42,537 nt of DNA from JAGXFP01 sp039714535 (lineage in GTDB: Bacteria; Desulfobacterota; Desulfobulbia; Desulfobulbales; JAGXFP01). The notes beneath the pieces are model-generated. The model made no database searches and was not told the DNA's origin. It worked only from the letters and a program-made list of their open reading frames with translations. Of the stretch, positions 24,021 to 32,396 are shown piece by piece. A program made the position numbers and the translations under genes. Positions within the stretch are counted from its first letter, which is position 1; every line of letters starts with the position of its first letter. The DNA is taken from the NCBI GenBank assembly GCA_039714535.1, contig JBDLJC010000028.1, forward strand, positions 1-42,537, in the 5' to 3' direction.

Positions 24021-25129
24021 GTGATTACGACGATCTCGATCTTGGTTTTATGCGGCTGGCAATCCAGGAAGCCCGAAAAGGTCTGGGCAAGACCTCGCCG
24101 AATCCGTGCGTTGGCGCCGTCGTGGTCAAGAATGGCCGGTTAATTGGCAAAGGATATCACCATCGGGCCGGAATGGCCCACGCCGAAGTTAATGCCTTGG
24201 CTATGGCTGGACGTGATGCTCAAGGCGCCACGATATACGTAACTCTGGAACCGTGCAATCACACGGGCAGGACTCCTCCCTGTACGGAAAAAATTCTGAG
24301 CGCTGGAATTAGTCGGGTGGTGGTGGGGATGAATGATCCGAACCCCCTTGTCAACGGCAGTGGTAATGATTACCTTGCAAGCCGTGGTGTGGCGGTTACC
24401 ACCGGGCTTCTCGCTGCTGAATGCCGCCAGTTGAATAGACCGTTTATCAAACACGTCACCACCGGACTGCCTTGGGTGGTCATGAAGGCGGGACTTAGTG
24501 TTGATGGTCGGATCGCCACCAGAACCGGACACAGTCGTTGGGTAACCGGTGAAGATTCCCGTCGCCACGTTCATCGCTTGCGTAATCAGGTTGATGCCAT
24601 CCTAATCGGCTCTGGCACCGCCTTGGCGGATGATCCATCGTTGACCACCAGATTGGTGGGGCGGTCTGGGCGAGATCCTTTACGGGTTGTGCTCGACAGT
24701 AGTTTGCAGATTTCTGCTAAGGCCAGAATGCTTCGGCTTGAATCTAAGGCTTCAATCTGGATCTTTTGTGGTCCCGGGGCCGATCCTGTCCGGCGTAGTC
24801 AATTGGTGGAGGCTGGTGCAGTTGTGAAAGAAGTTGCCTATGATTCGTCCGGTGGTCTTGATTTGCCCGCGGTTCTTAAGGCGCTGGGCCGGGCTGATAT
24901 TACCAGTTTGTTAGTCGAGGGGGGGGGCAGAGTCCATGCCTCTTTTCTCAAGCAGAATTTGTATGACCAGGCGAATCTCTTTATAGCCCCAATCTTTATC
25001 GGTGGTGATGGGATTCCGGTGGTTGGAGAACTGGGGTTTGACAAGATTGGCCAGAGTAGGAGATTTCGGACGGCAAAGACCAGAAAATTTGGTAATGACT
25101 TAATGATTGAGGGCCTTTTTGAAAATTGA
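24017..25129 (+). CDS. ribD: Bifunctional riboflavin biosynthesis deaminase/reductase
   Basis: RibD makes the pyrimidine intermediate of riboflavin synthesis by deamination then reduction. The 370 residues have an N-terminal cytidine-deaminase-like domain (GKTSPNPCVGAVVV, HAEVNAL, PCNHTGRTPPC zinc site) and a C-terminal reductase (VVMKAGLSVDGRIATRTGHSRWVTGEDSR, then LLVEGGGRVHASFL). Overlaps nrdR by four bases. It opens the ribD-ribE-ribBA-ribH run. Confidence 0.96.
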   Translation: MSDYDDLDLGFMRLAIQEARKGLGKTSPNPCVGAVVVKNGRLIGKGYHHRAGMAHAEVNALAMAGRDAQGATIYVTLEPCNHTGRTPPCTEKILSAGISRVVVGMNDPNPLVNGSGNDYLASRGVAVTTGLLAAECRQLNRPFIKHVTTGLPWVVMKAGLSVDGRIATRTGHSRWVTGEDSRRHVHRLRNQVDAILIGSGTALADDPSLTTRLVGRSGRDPLRVVLDSSLQISAKARMLRLESKASIWIFCGPGADPVRRSQLVEAGAVVKEVAYDSSGGLDLPAVLKALGRADITSLLVEGGGRVHASFLKQNLYDQANLFIAPIFIGGDGIPVVGELGFDKIGQSRRFRTAKTRKFGNDLMIEGLFEN

Positions 25130-25223
25130 TGGCTTCATAGTCTCTGTACCCAAGGGGCATAGCAATCTAAATCGATAATTTTGGGCAACGTTAAATTAAT
25201 GAGTTAGATGGTACTGTCCGTCC

Positions 25224-25245
25224 GTCTCGTGGTTTTTTACGAGAC
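25224..25245 (+). promoter_or_regulatory. Short perfect hairpin between ribD and ribE
   Basis: GTCTCGT (25224-25230) pairs perfectly with ACGAGAC (25239-25245) around an 8-base T-rich loop, with about 60 bases to ribE. The 178-base gap shows no sequence like the FMN (RFN) riboswitch that I can recognise. It may be an attenuation or processing hairpin. Confidence 0.35.
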
Positions 25246-25307
25246 CGACAAAAATAGCCAGTACACGCTTTTATCTGTGGGATTTATAGTCGTTTGAAGG
25301 GCAACTT

Positions 25308-25967
25308 ATGTTTACCGGAATTATTCAGGGCAGGGGTACAGTTTACGAGAAGAGACCGGCTGGTGGCGGCCTGGTTTTCGGGATTGAGGCTGATTTTGAC
25401 CTGACTGACCCTGCTGAGGGAGAGTCTATCGCCGTCAACGGAGTTTGTCTGACGGCCAAGGAAATTGGTGGCTGCCGTTTTCTGGTCGATGTTTCGCCGG
25501 AGAGTGTGGAGCGCACCAGTCTTGGCCGGGTTTCGGTTGGTAGTATTGTAAATCTGGAAAGGGCTTTAAGGCTTAGCGACCGCCTTGGCGGCCACATGGT
25601 TAGCGGTCATGTGGATGCGGTGGCGGAAATTGTTTCCCGTAAACCTCAGGGTGATTTCGTTATTTTCACCTTTGGAGTACCAGCGGGGCTGGGGCGGTAT
25701 ATCATTGAAAAGGGTTCGATCACCATTGACGGAATCAGTTTGACCGTCAACCAGATTGATGAACTGACTTTTTCGGTGTCCATCATCCCCCATACTTTGG
25801 AAATTACCACTCTCGGAAAAATGAACCAGGGCGACCTGGTCAATCTGGAAGTGGATCTTATTGGCAAATATGTCGAAAAACTTCTGTCTGTGAAGCCGGA
25901 GGGGGGAGGGGGACAGCGATCCGCTATCAACCCCACCTTTTTGGCCGAACACGGATTTATCAAATAG
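25308..25967 (+). CDS. ribE: Riboflavin synthase alpha chain
   Basis: Riboflavin synthase converts two 6,7-dimethyl-8-ribityllumazine molecules to riboflavin and the pyrimidine. The 219 residues consist of two similar lumazine-binding barrels: MFTGIIQGRGTV to AVNGVCLT in the first, and GHVDAVAEIV to TIDGISLTVNQ in the second. Trailing residues are Gly/Ser-rich. The 178-base gap after ribD is the longest within this riboflavin block. Confidence 0.95.
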   Translation: MFTGIIQGRGTVYEKRPAGGGLVFGIEADFDLTDPAEGESIAVNGVCLTAKEIGGCRFLVDVSPESVERTSLGRVSVGSIVNLERALRLSDRLGGHMVSGHVDAVAEIVSRKPQGDFVIFTFGVPAGLGRYIIEKGSITIDGISLTVNQIDELTFSVSIIPHTLEITTLGKMNQGDLVNLEVDLIGKYVEKLLSVKPEGGGGQRSAINPTFLAEHGFIK

Positions 25968-25980
25968 GCGGTGAAATTAG

Positions 25981-27213
25981 ATGACAGTGAACACGATTGA
26001 AGAGGCAATTGAAGATATCCGGGCCGGCAAGATGGTCATCCTGGTGGATGATGAGGACCGTGAGAATGAAGGTGATCTGACCATGGCTGCCCAGATGGTG
26101 ACCCCTGACGCGGTCAACTTTATGGCCACCCACGGGCGTGGCCTGATCTGCTTGACCCTGATTCCGGAACAGATCGACAAACTGCAGTTGCCGATGATGG
26201 TCAGTGACAACAAATCTCCATTTGAAACGGCCTTCACTGTCAGTATTGAAGCCACTCAGGGGGTTACCACCGGGATTTCAGCAGCCGATCGCGCCCAGAC
26301 TATTCAGACAGCGGTGAGATTGGATGTCAAGGCGGAGGATATCGTCAGTCCGGGTCATATCTTCCCGTTAAGGGCCCGCGAGGGTGGGGTGCTGGTCCGC
26401 ACCGGTCAAACCGAGGGGTCTGTTGATCTGGCCCGTCTGGCTGGATTACGGCCATCCGGAGTTATCTGTGAGATAATGAATGATGACGGTACCATGTCCA
26501 GAATGCCTGATCTCAAAGGATTCGCTAAAAAGCATGACCTCAAGATCTGCACTATTGCCGATCTGGTTGCCTATCGGATCCAGAAAGATACTTTGGTCCA
26601 TCGGGCCGCTGAGACCCGGATGCCGACCAGATTTGGCGGTGAATTTACGGCGATTGTCTATACCAACGATGTCGATGGCTATGAACATCTGGCCCTGGTA
26701 AAAGGCGATATCGATTCTGATAGTGAGGTGCTGGTCAGAGTCCACTCCGAATGTCTGACCGGGGATGTTTTTGGCTCCATGCGTTGCGATTGCGGCGGCC
26801 AGCTCCAGGCGGCAATGAAGATGGTCGAAGAGGCAGGTACAGGTGTCATCCTCTATATGCATCAGGAGGGGCGGGGGATCGGCCTTGTTAATAAATTGAA
26901 AGCCTATGCCCTGCAGGATGAAGGCCTGGATACGGTTGAGGCCAATAAAAAGCTTGGTTTCAAGGCCGATCTGCGTGACTACGGAATTGGCGCCCAGATT
27001 CTTCGGGATCTCGGGGTGCGCAAGATGAAGCTGATTACCAATAATCCTAAAAAAATAGTTGGTCTGGAAGGTTATGGGATTAAAGTGACAGGGCGGATGC
27101 CGGTTGAAATTGCACCTGACCCGGAAAATCTTAAATATCTGCAGTGTAAGAAGGACAAGCTCGGTCATATGCTTGATTTGCTGGAGAATGAACCGAGAAC
27201 AGCTGACAAATAG
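25981..27213 (+). CDS. ribBA: Bifunctional DHBP synthase/GTP cyclohydrolase II
   Basis: RibBA makes both the four-carbon unit (from ribulose-5-phosphate) and the first purine-derived intermediate (from GTP). The 410 residues are a fusion: DHBP synthase with DDEDRENEGDL and HTCRCDCG-type magnesium residues near the start, then GTP cyclohydrolase II with its zinc site in HSECLTGDVFGSMRCDCGG, plus HQEGRGIGLVNKL and GVRKMKLITNNPKK. The fused form is common in bacteria. Short gap (13 bases) after ribE. No GTPCH motifs appear lost. Confidence 0.95.
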   Translation: MTVNTIEEAIEDIRAGKMVILVDDEDRENEGDLTMAAQMVTPDAVNFMATHGRGLICLTLIPEQIDKLQLPMMVSDNKSPFETAFTVSIEATQGVTTGISAADRAQTIQTAVRLDVKAEDIVSPGHIFPLRAREGGVLVRTGQTEGSVDLARLAGLRPSGVICEIMNDDGTMSRMPDLKGFAKKHDLKICTIADLVAYRIQKDTLVHRAAETRMPTRFGGEFTAIVYTNDVDGYEHLALVKGDIDSDSEVLVRVHSECLTGDVFGSMRCDCGGQLQAAMKMVEEAGTGVILYMHQEGRGIGLVNKLKAYALQDEGLDTVEANKKLGFKADLRDYGIGAQILRDLGVRKMKLITNNPKKIVGLEGYGIKVTGRMPVEIAPDPENLKYLQCKKDKLGHMLDLLENEPRTADK

Positions 27214-27276
27214 CTGGTCTGTTAATAATCTATTAAAAAAGAATCTATCGGCAAGGCTGGGTTAGAGGAGATTGAA

Positions 27277-27741
27277 ATGGCTAAATATATTGAAGGTAAG
27301 CTTACCGGTGAAGGTAAGAAGTTCGGCATTATTGTGGCGCGATTTAATTCCTTTGTTGCCGAAAGGTTGCTGGAAGGGGCCCTTGATTCTCTGATCAGAT
27401 CCGGGGTCAGTGATGACGATATTGAGGTAGCCCGGGTTCCCGGTGCCTATGAGATTCCGTTGGTGGCCCAGAAAATGGTCAAATCGGGTCGTTTTGATGC
27501 GGTTATCTGCCTTGGCGCGATAATCCGTGGCGCTACCCCTCATTTTGATTTTGTCGCCAATGAGGCGGCCAAAGGTATTGCCCAAGTCAGCATGGATAGC
27601 GGAGTGCCGGTTATGTTCGGTGTGTTAACCACCGACAATATCGAACAGGCCATTGAACGGGCTGGCTCAAAGGCTGGCAATAAAGGTTCCGATTGCGCTG
27701 TGGCAGCTCTGGAAATGATTAATTTGCTTGAGCAGTATTAA
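27277..27741 (+). CDS. ribH: 6,7-dimethyl-8-ribityllumazine synthase
   Basis: RibH condenses the ribityl-pyrimidine with the four-carbon unit made by RibBA. The 154 residues have the lumazine synthase landmarks RFNSFVAERLLEGAL, VPGAYEIPLVAQKM, GAIIRGATPHFDFVA and GVLTTDNIEQAIER, and a normal length. It follows ribBA after 63 bases; nusB begins right after. Confidence 0.96.
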   Translation: MAKYIEGKLTGEGKKFGIIVARFNSFVAERLLEGALDSLIRSGVSDDDIEVARVPGAYEIPLVAQKMVKSGRFDAVICLGAIIRGATPHFDFVANEAAKGIAQVSMDSGVPVMFGVLTTDNIEQAIERAGSKAGNKGSDCAVAALEMINLLEQY

Positions 27742-27748
27742 TTTGCTG

Positions 27749-28168
27749 ATGACTGTTCCGATTAGACGCAGGGCCAGGGAACTGGCCATGCAGGCCTTGT
27801 ATCAGAGTGAGACTACCGGTATAACGGTAGAGGAAGCTTTCCTGTTGTTGCGGGAGAATTTTCAGGCCAATAAAAAGGCCGCGCCTTATGCCTTGGAGAT
27901 TCTGGCCGGGGTCAATGAGTGTCGGACGGAGATCGACCAACTGATCTCCGCGCATTCAAAAAACTGGCGTCTGGAGCGAATGTCCATGGTTGATCGCAAT
28001 ATCCTCCGGATTGCCGCCTTTGAATTTTTAAAGAAGGGGCAGGATGTGCCAGCCACGGTGGTAATCAGCGAGGCCATAGAGGTAGCAGCCCGCTATTCCG
28101 ACGAGGATGCCTCTCCATTCATTAACGGGATTCTCGATTCTATGAAAAATGGTTTAGGGAAGGATTAA
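27749..28168 (+). CDS. nusB: Transcription antitermination factor NusB
   Basis: NusB, with NusE/S10, takes part in rRNA antitermination. From the ATG at 27749 the protein is 139 residues with RRRARELAMQALYQ at the start, VDRNILRIAAFEFL and the KYSDEDASPFINGILD end (here RYSDEDA...), all family typical. ribH-nusB adjacency is widespread. There is no strong ribosome-binding site visible, suggesting translation coupled to ribH seven bases upstream. Confidence 0.95.
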   Translation: MTVPIRRRARELAMQALYQSETTGITVEEAFLLLRENFQANKKAAPYALEILAGVNECRTEIDQLISAHSKNWRLERMSMVDRNILRIAAFEFLKKGQDVPATVVISEAIEVAARYSDEDASPFINGILDSMKNGLGKD

Positions 28169-28210
28169 CTTTAGTTCCTTTGTTCCTATCATCCCAGGAT
28201 CACCAAAAAG

Positions 28211-30382
28211 ATGGCCAAACAGATAACTCAAAAAGAGATGCCGGGTCTGCTTCAGGAACTCTTTTCCGTCCTGGGTCTATTTATTGCTGTCTTCATTCTT
28301 ATCTGTCTGGCTGGTTTTTCTCTGCCGGATAGTGCCAACCAGATAGAACCTTTGTTCTGGGGGGGGAAGGTTGGTCATTTCTTTGCCCTGCAGGTCATGG
28401 GTTTTATGGGTTTCAGTTCTTTCCTGCTGGTCATTCTGCTTTTCTGCTTTTCATTTTTCTTTTTTTCGCCCAAGGCATCATTTGAGCGTCTGCCCCATAT
28501 ATTTGCCGGTTGCACCGGAATCCTCATTGCCAGCAGCGGTCTGTTGGCGGCCAGCACCAAGGTCGAATTTCATATCTTCGGCAGAATCTATCCGGTTGGT
28601 GGCTACGTTGGTGACCTGCTTTATTCCTTTATGCGTGAATACTTCGGTAATCCGGGTGCGGTTCTTTTCTTTATCTCACTACTCCTTGTCTCTTTGATGA
28701 TCTCGGTTGAGTTCTCGCCTTACCTTTGGGCCTGCAATGTGGTCGAGGGACTCAAGTCTTTATGGAGATTCATTCTGGATTGGAAAGCCGACAATATCTG
28801 GTCGGGCAAAGTCCAAGACGAAAAAATCCCAGCCAAGATGCCTGTTCTTAATGGGCCGGTTTCCGCTTCCGATGCTAGTGATGACGAGGAAATGGTTATT
28901 TCGGTGCCAAATGTCAATCAACCGGTTCGTTTGACTGAAGATGAAGGGGACGAAGAGTTTCTGCCCTTGCCCCTGACCGCCGGGGAGTTTCGTCTGCCGG
29001 GGATCAATCTCTTTGAAAAATCGTCAATCGGAGACTTTCTGGAGGATCGGGAGCATTATCTGGAGACGAGCCGGAAGCTTGAGGCCACCTTTAAGGATTT
29101 TGGGGTGATCGGTAAGGTTTCCGGCATTTCACCGGGGCCGGTCATTACCACCTATGAATTCGAGCCGGCTCCCGGCGTCAAAATTAACAAGATCGCCTCC
29201 CTGGCAGATGACTTGGCCATGAAACTAAAGGCCGAGAGTGTTCGGATTGTCGGTTCTATCCCCGGCAAGGCGGCTTTGGGGATTGAAATACCCAATCCGG
29301 AACGGCAGATTGTTTATATTAGAGACATCTTGGCCAGCGACGAGTTTCAGCAGGCGGCCTCTAAACTTACCCTTGGTCTGGGGATGGATGTTATCGGTAA
29401 TCCGGTGATGGCCAACCTCGCCAAAATGCCCCATCTGCTGATTGCCGGGGCCACCGGGGCCGGCAAGAGTGTGGCCGTAAATTCGATTATCTGCAGTATT
29501 CTGATGAAGGCTACGCCTGAGGACGTGCGGTTGTTGATGATCGATCCGAAACGGATAGAACTTTCCTGCTACGAAGATATTCCCCACCTTCTCCATCCGG
29601 TGGTGGTTGACCCCAAGATGGCCAGTCGGGCTCTGCAATGGGCGGTGCGGGAGATGGAACGCCGCTACCAGCTCATGGAAGAAAAAAGGGTCAAGAGTAT
29701 CAGCAGCTTCAATGAGATCAGTGAAGACGAGCGCTTACCGCTGATTGTTGTTGTCATTGATGAGCTGGCCGATCTGATGATGGTTTCATCCAAGGAGGTT
29801 GAGGATTCGGTAGCCCGTCTGGCCCAGATGGCCCGGGCTGCCGGAATGCACCTGATCCTGGCCACCCAGCGACCGTCGGTCGACGTTCTCACCGGGCTGA
29901 TCAAGGCAAATTTCCCGACCAGGATGTCTTTCAAGGTTTCTTCTAAAATCGATTCCCGGACTATCCTTGATAACGGTGGTGCCGAACACCTGCTGGGCGC
30001 AGGCGATATGCTTTTCCTGCCACCCGGTACCGCCCGTCTCTTGAGGATCCATGGCGCTTATATCTCTGAAAAGGAAATTGAGAATATAGTCAAATTCATT
30101 AAAGAGCAGCGCACGGCAAGTTATGATGAGTCGGTGATCAGCATTGCTGAGGGGCTTTCTGAAGATGAAAATGGCGAGGCTGGAGAATTAGACGAAAGAT
30201 ATGACGAGGCGGTGGCCTTAGTCTGTGAGTCCGGCCAGGCCTCGATCTCCATGGTGCAAAGGCGTTTACGGGTCGGTTATAATCGGGCGGCCCGGATGAT
30301 CGAGACCATGGAGAGAGAGGGGGTTGTCGGGCCAGCTGATGGTTCTAAGGCCCGTGAAGTATTGGTTCGCAACAATTACTGA
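28211..30382 (+). CDS. ftsK: DNA translocase FtsK
   Basis: FtsK pumps chromosome ends through the division septum and recruits XerCD. The 723 residues have four hydrophobic N-terminal membrane segments (about residues 13-38, 53-82, 91-109 and 148-166), a short acidic linker, the RecA-like motor with Walker A GATGAGKS (residues 413-420) and Walker B LIVVVIDELADLM, and a C-terminal winged-helix gamma domain (GQASISMVQRRLRVGYNRAAR). The linker is short compared with E. coli FtsK, like SpoIIIE-type proteins. Confidence 0.95.
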   Translation: MAKQITQKEMPGLLQELFSVLGLFIAVFILICLAGFSLPDSANQIEPLFWGGKVGHFFALQVMGFMGFSSFLLVILLFCFSFFFFSPKASFERLPHIFAGCTGILIASSGLLAASTKVEFHIFGRIYPVGGYVGDLLYSFMREYFGNPGAVLFFISLLLVSLMISVEFSPYLWACNVVEGLKSLWRFILDWKADNIWSGKVQDEKIPAKMPVLNGPVSASDASDDEEMVISVPNVNQPVRLTEDEGDEEFLPLPLTAGEFRLPGINLFEKSSIGDFLEDREHYLETSRKLEATFKDFGVIGKVSGISPGPVITTYEFEPAPGVKINKIASLADDLAMKLKAESVRIVGSIPGKAALGIEIPNPERQIVYIRDILASDEFQQAASKLTLGLGMDVIGNPVMANLAKMPHLLIAGATGAGKSVAVNSIICSILMKATPEDVRLLMIDPKRIELSCYEDIPHLLHPVVVDPKMASRALQWAVREMERRYQLMEEKRVKSISSFNEISEDERLPLIVVVIDELADLMMVSSKEVEDSVARLAQMARAAGMHLILATQRPSVDVLTGLIKANFPTRMSFKVSSKIDSRTILDNGGAEHLLGAGDMLFLPPGTARLLRIHGAYISEKEIENIVKFIKEQRTASYDESVISIAEGLSEDENGEAGELDERYDEAVALVCESGQASISMVQRRLRVGYNRAARMIETMEREGVVGPADGSKAREVLVRNNY

Positions 30383-30574
30383 GCGGCAGGACCTCCTGTC
30401 CCCAGACGATTTCTGTTGTATGAAAAATATGGCCGCAATCCCTCGATAGGATATCTTTTCGTTGATTCTTCCGAAGTAAAGCCGACTTTACCGGAGAGCG
30501 TACTTGTAAAATAGGCAATAATGACTACCTTCTTAAAGAAGTTATGATGGTAACCATTGCGGGGGGTAACGTAA

Positions 30575-30769
30575 GTGAAAAATAAAGTGTTGAGCAAGGT
30601 GATCGATCTGGCCCAGGCCAATACCATTGTTTTCCATCTTCCGGATGGTGAGGCTCTAGCCTTGCCGGTTGAAGAAATTAAGGGTGATCTGGAGTTGGGC
30701 TTGGGTAAGGTCTGTGATACCTCTGAGATTAATGGTGAAATCCACTACTTTCCGCGAGGTAACGCCTGA
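30575..30769 (+). CDS. Hypothetical 64-residue protein
   Basis: A small ORF beginning with GTG at 30575, preceded by GGGGGG at about 9 bases. The 64 residues start MKNKVLSKVIDLAQANTIVFHLPDGEALALPV, read like a compact alpha/beta domain and resemble no family known to me. It lies 192 bases after ftsK and 76 bases before the PHP protein, on the same strand, so it may be part of that unit. Confidence 0.45.
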   Translation: MKNKVLSKVIDLAQANTIVFHLPDGEALALPVEEIKGDLELGLGKVCDTSEINGEIHYFPRGNA

Positions 30770-30845
30770 TCCTGATCTTTCAGGATTTACCGGTTTTGCA
30801 AGGGGTTCGCCTTTAAAAGGGGCGGCCCCTTTGTTATTTGAAGAT

Positions 30846-31625
30846 ATGAAAAAGATCGATCTAAAAACCGATGGCCATGTCCATACCAGCCTGTGTCACC
30901 ATGCCTCCGGCGCCATGGAGGATTATGTGCTGGCTGCCATTGCCCGTGGTTTGAAGAGGCTTTTTTTTCTTGAGCATCTTGAGGTCGGTATTAATTATTT
31001 TGAGTGTACCTGGCTGAGCCGGCAAAACTTCGATGATTATTTTCAGGAGGGGTTGCGCCTCCGGGAGAAGTACGGGGACCGTCTCTTTGTTGGGCTGGGA
31101 GTGGAGGTGGGGTACAATCCCGAGCGATCCCAGGAAATTCTGGAAAGATTGGCCGAACGGACCTGGGATAGGATCGCTGTCTCATATCATTTTATGCGGA
31201 TTGGTGACCACCATTACAATCTTGTCAGCCGAAAGCCCCACAATCTTGAGGGCCTCGGCCGATTAGGGGTGGCGAAGGTGGTCTCGGCCTATTTTGACAT
31301 TGTGCTTGAGGCGGTGGAAACCGTCCCGGCTGAGGTAGTCTGCCACCTGGATGCGGTGCTGCGTTACCATCCTGATATCCATTTTGATCAAGGCCATTAT
31401 CGTCAGATCGAATTGATCCTGGCGGCTATGGCCAAACGGGGCATGGCATTGGAAGTCAATGCCTCTGGTTGCCGGATGCGGGGCGAACCTTTTCCGGCTC
31501 GGGATATTATTCGGCAGGCGGTGCGGCGCAAGATCCCGTTGGCCGCTGGGTCGGACGCCCATCGGCCAGAGGATGTGGGTCGTTTTGAGATGCTGGCTGA
31601 AACCTTCGGGGAATTATCAGGTTAG
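30846..31625 (+). CDS. PHP-domain phosphatase, histidinol-phosphatase-like
   Basis: A 259-residue PHP protein starting at the ATG at 30846 (a longer frame with no ribosome-binding site was rejected). The N-terminus DGHVHTSLCHHASG carries the first metal-binding His-x-His motif, followed by FFLEHLE, YHFMRIGD and HLDAVLRY, then ASGCRM and GSDAHRPEDVG near the end. These are the nine-ligand metal-site blocks of the PHP superfamily. The family includes histidinol phosphatases (HisK) and other phosphoesterases; no other his genes are nearby, so substrate is uncertain. Confidence 0.85.
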   Translation: MKKIDLKTDGHVHTSLCHHASGAMEDYVLAAIARGLKRLFFLEHLEVGINYFECTWLSRQNFDDYFQEGLRLREKYGDRLFVGLGVEVGYNPERSQEILERLAERTWDRIAVSYHFMRIGDHHYNLVSRKPHNLEGLGRLGVAKVVSAYFDIVLEAVETVPAEVVCHLDAVLRYHPDIHFDQGHYRQIELILAAMAKRGMALEVNASGCRMRGEPFPARDIIRQAVRRKIPLAAGSDAHRPEDVGRFEMLAETFGELSG

Positions 31626-32015
31626 TTTGATAATCAGGGGTACCGCATAGAGTTGCCGGGAAATGGTTTTGGTTGAATCGAGATGCCATTCTCCGCAAGA
31701 GGCTTTGTCGCCAAGTTGCTCGTCGATCTTTCCCACTATGCCGCGGACGTTAATGATTGGATGTCGGGAGAATACCTCCGGCAGGCCATGGGTTAGATGA
31801 CAGGCCAAACATTTGCCGGGACGCTCGCTCAGGTTTAGCAGAAACTGCAGGGATTTCTGGTCGGAGCTCAGACCTTGGTAGGCAAGACTGATGTCATAGG
31901 ATCCTTCTTCGATGTCACCGTAGAGTGCCTCAAAGAAATCGTTGGCTCGGCCGCTCGGGAACAATTCGTTAAGAACGCTGTCGGTAAATATTTCCTGGAA
32001 GATGTCGGTTGTCAT
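31617..32015 (-). CDS. Conserved small Desulfobacterota protein with a CLACH motif
   Basis: Reverse-strand 132-residue ORF that overlaps the end of the PHP gene by nine bases in convergent orientation. I recall similar short proteins in Desulfobacterota genomes that carry misleading homeobox-type names; I do not recognise a function. Visible features: LFPSGRANDFFEALYGD near the N-terminus, LNLSERPGKCLACHLTHGLPEVFSRHP in two parts (about 65-90) with a C-x-x-C-H pattern like a c-type haem site but no signal peptide, so haem binding is unlikely. The C-terminus is beta-rich. Confidence 0.6.
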   Translation of the reverse strand: MTTDIFQEIFTDSVLNELFPSGRANDFFEALYGDIEEGSYDISLAYQGLSSDQKSLQFLLNLSERPGKCLACHLTHGLPEVFSRHPIINVRGIVGKIDEQLGDKASCGEWHLDSTKTISRQLYAVPLIIKLT

Positions 32016-32396
32016 TTTACGGTTTTTCTCTCTTGGTTATTGATATTGATATGTTTTCTGTTTGTGGCGATAGGAGACAAGATACTAGAATGGCGAAATG
32101 CGTCAATCCAATTTATTTCTGCTAGAGGTCAGGAGTCAGGAGCCAGAATGGATTAGCTTTTTTGGAGTTTTCTCCTGAACTTTGATTCCCGTCGTCTGAC
32201 TGCAACTGAATATGCTTGGCCAGATAATTACGAAATTCATTTATCTTCAGCGGGTTATTACAACCAAGGAAGTTGAGGTGGTTATCCTTGGCGCCATTGC
32301 AGCACCTTGGCGCCTGTGGTAAATTCATCCTCCGCTGGGCTCTCTTATTGCGCCTTTTTTAGTACGTTAAAATCTCAATTGCAACATCTTAGGTTA
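32016..32396. other. Intergenic stretch with a heptamer repeat
   Basis: 381 bases between the divergent reverse-strand gene and the helicase. No convincing gene. A short tandem of GTCAGGA, GTCAGGA and GCCAGAA lies at 32128-32148. The rest shows nothing distinctive. Confidence 0.5.

Noticed and set aside
25130..25307. FMN riboswitch before ribE
   Set aside because: No conserved RFN sequence blocks could be seen; only a 7-bp hairpin is present.
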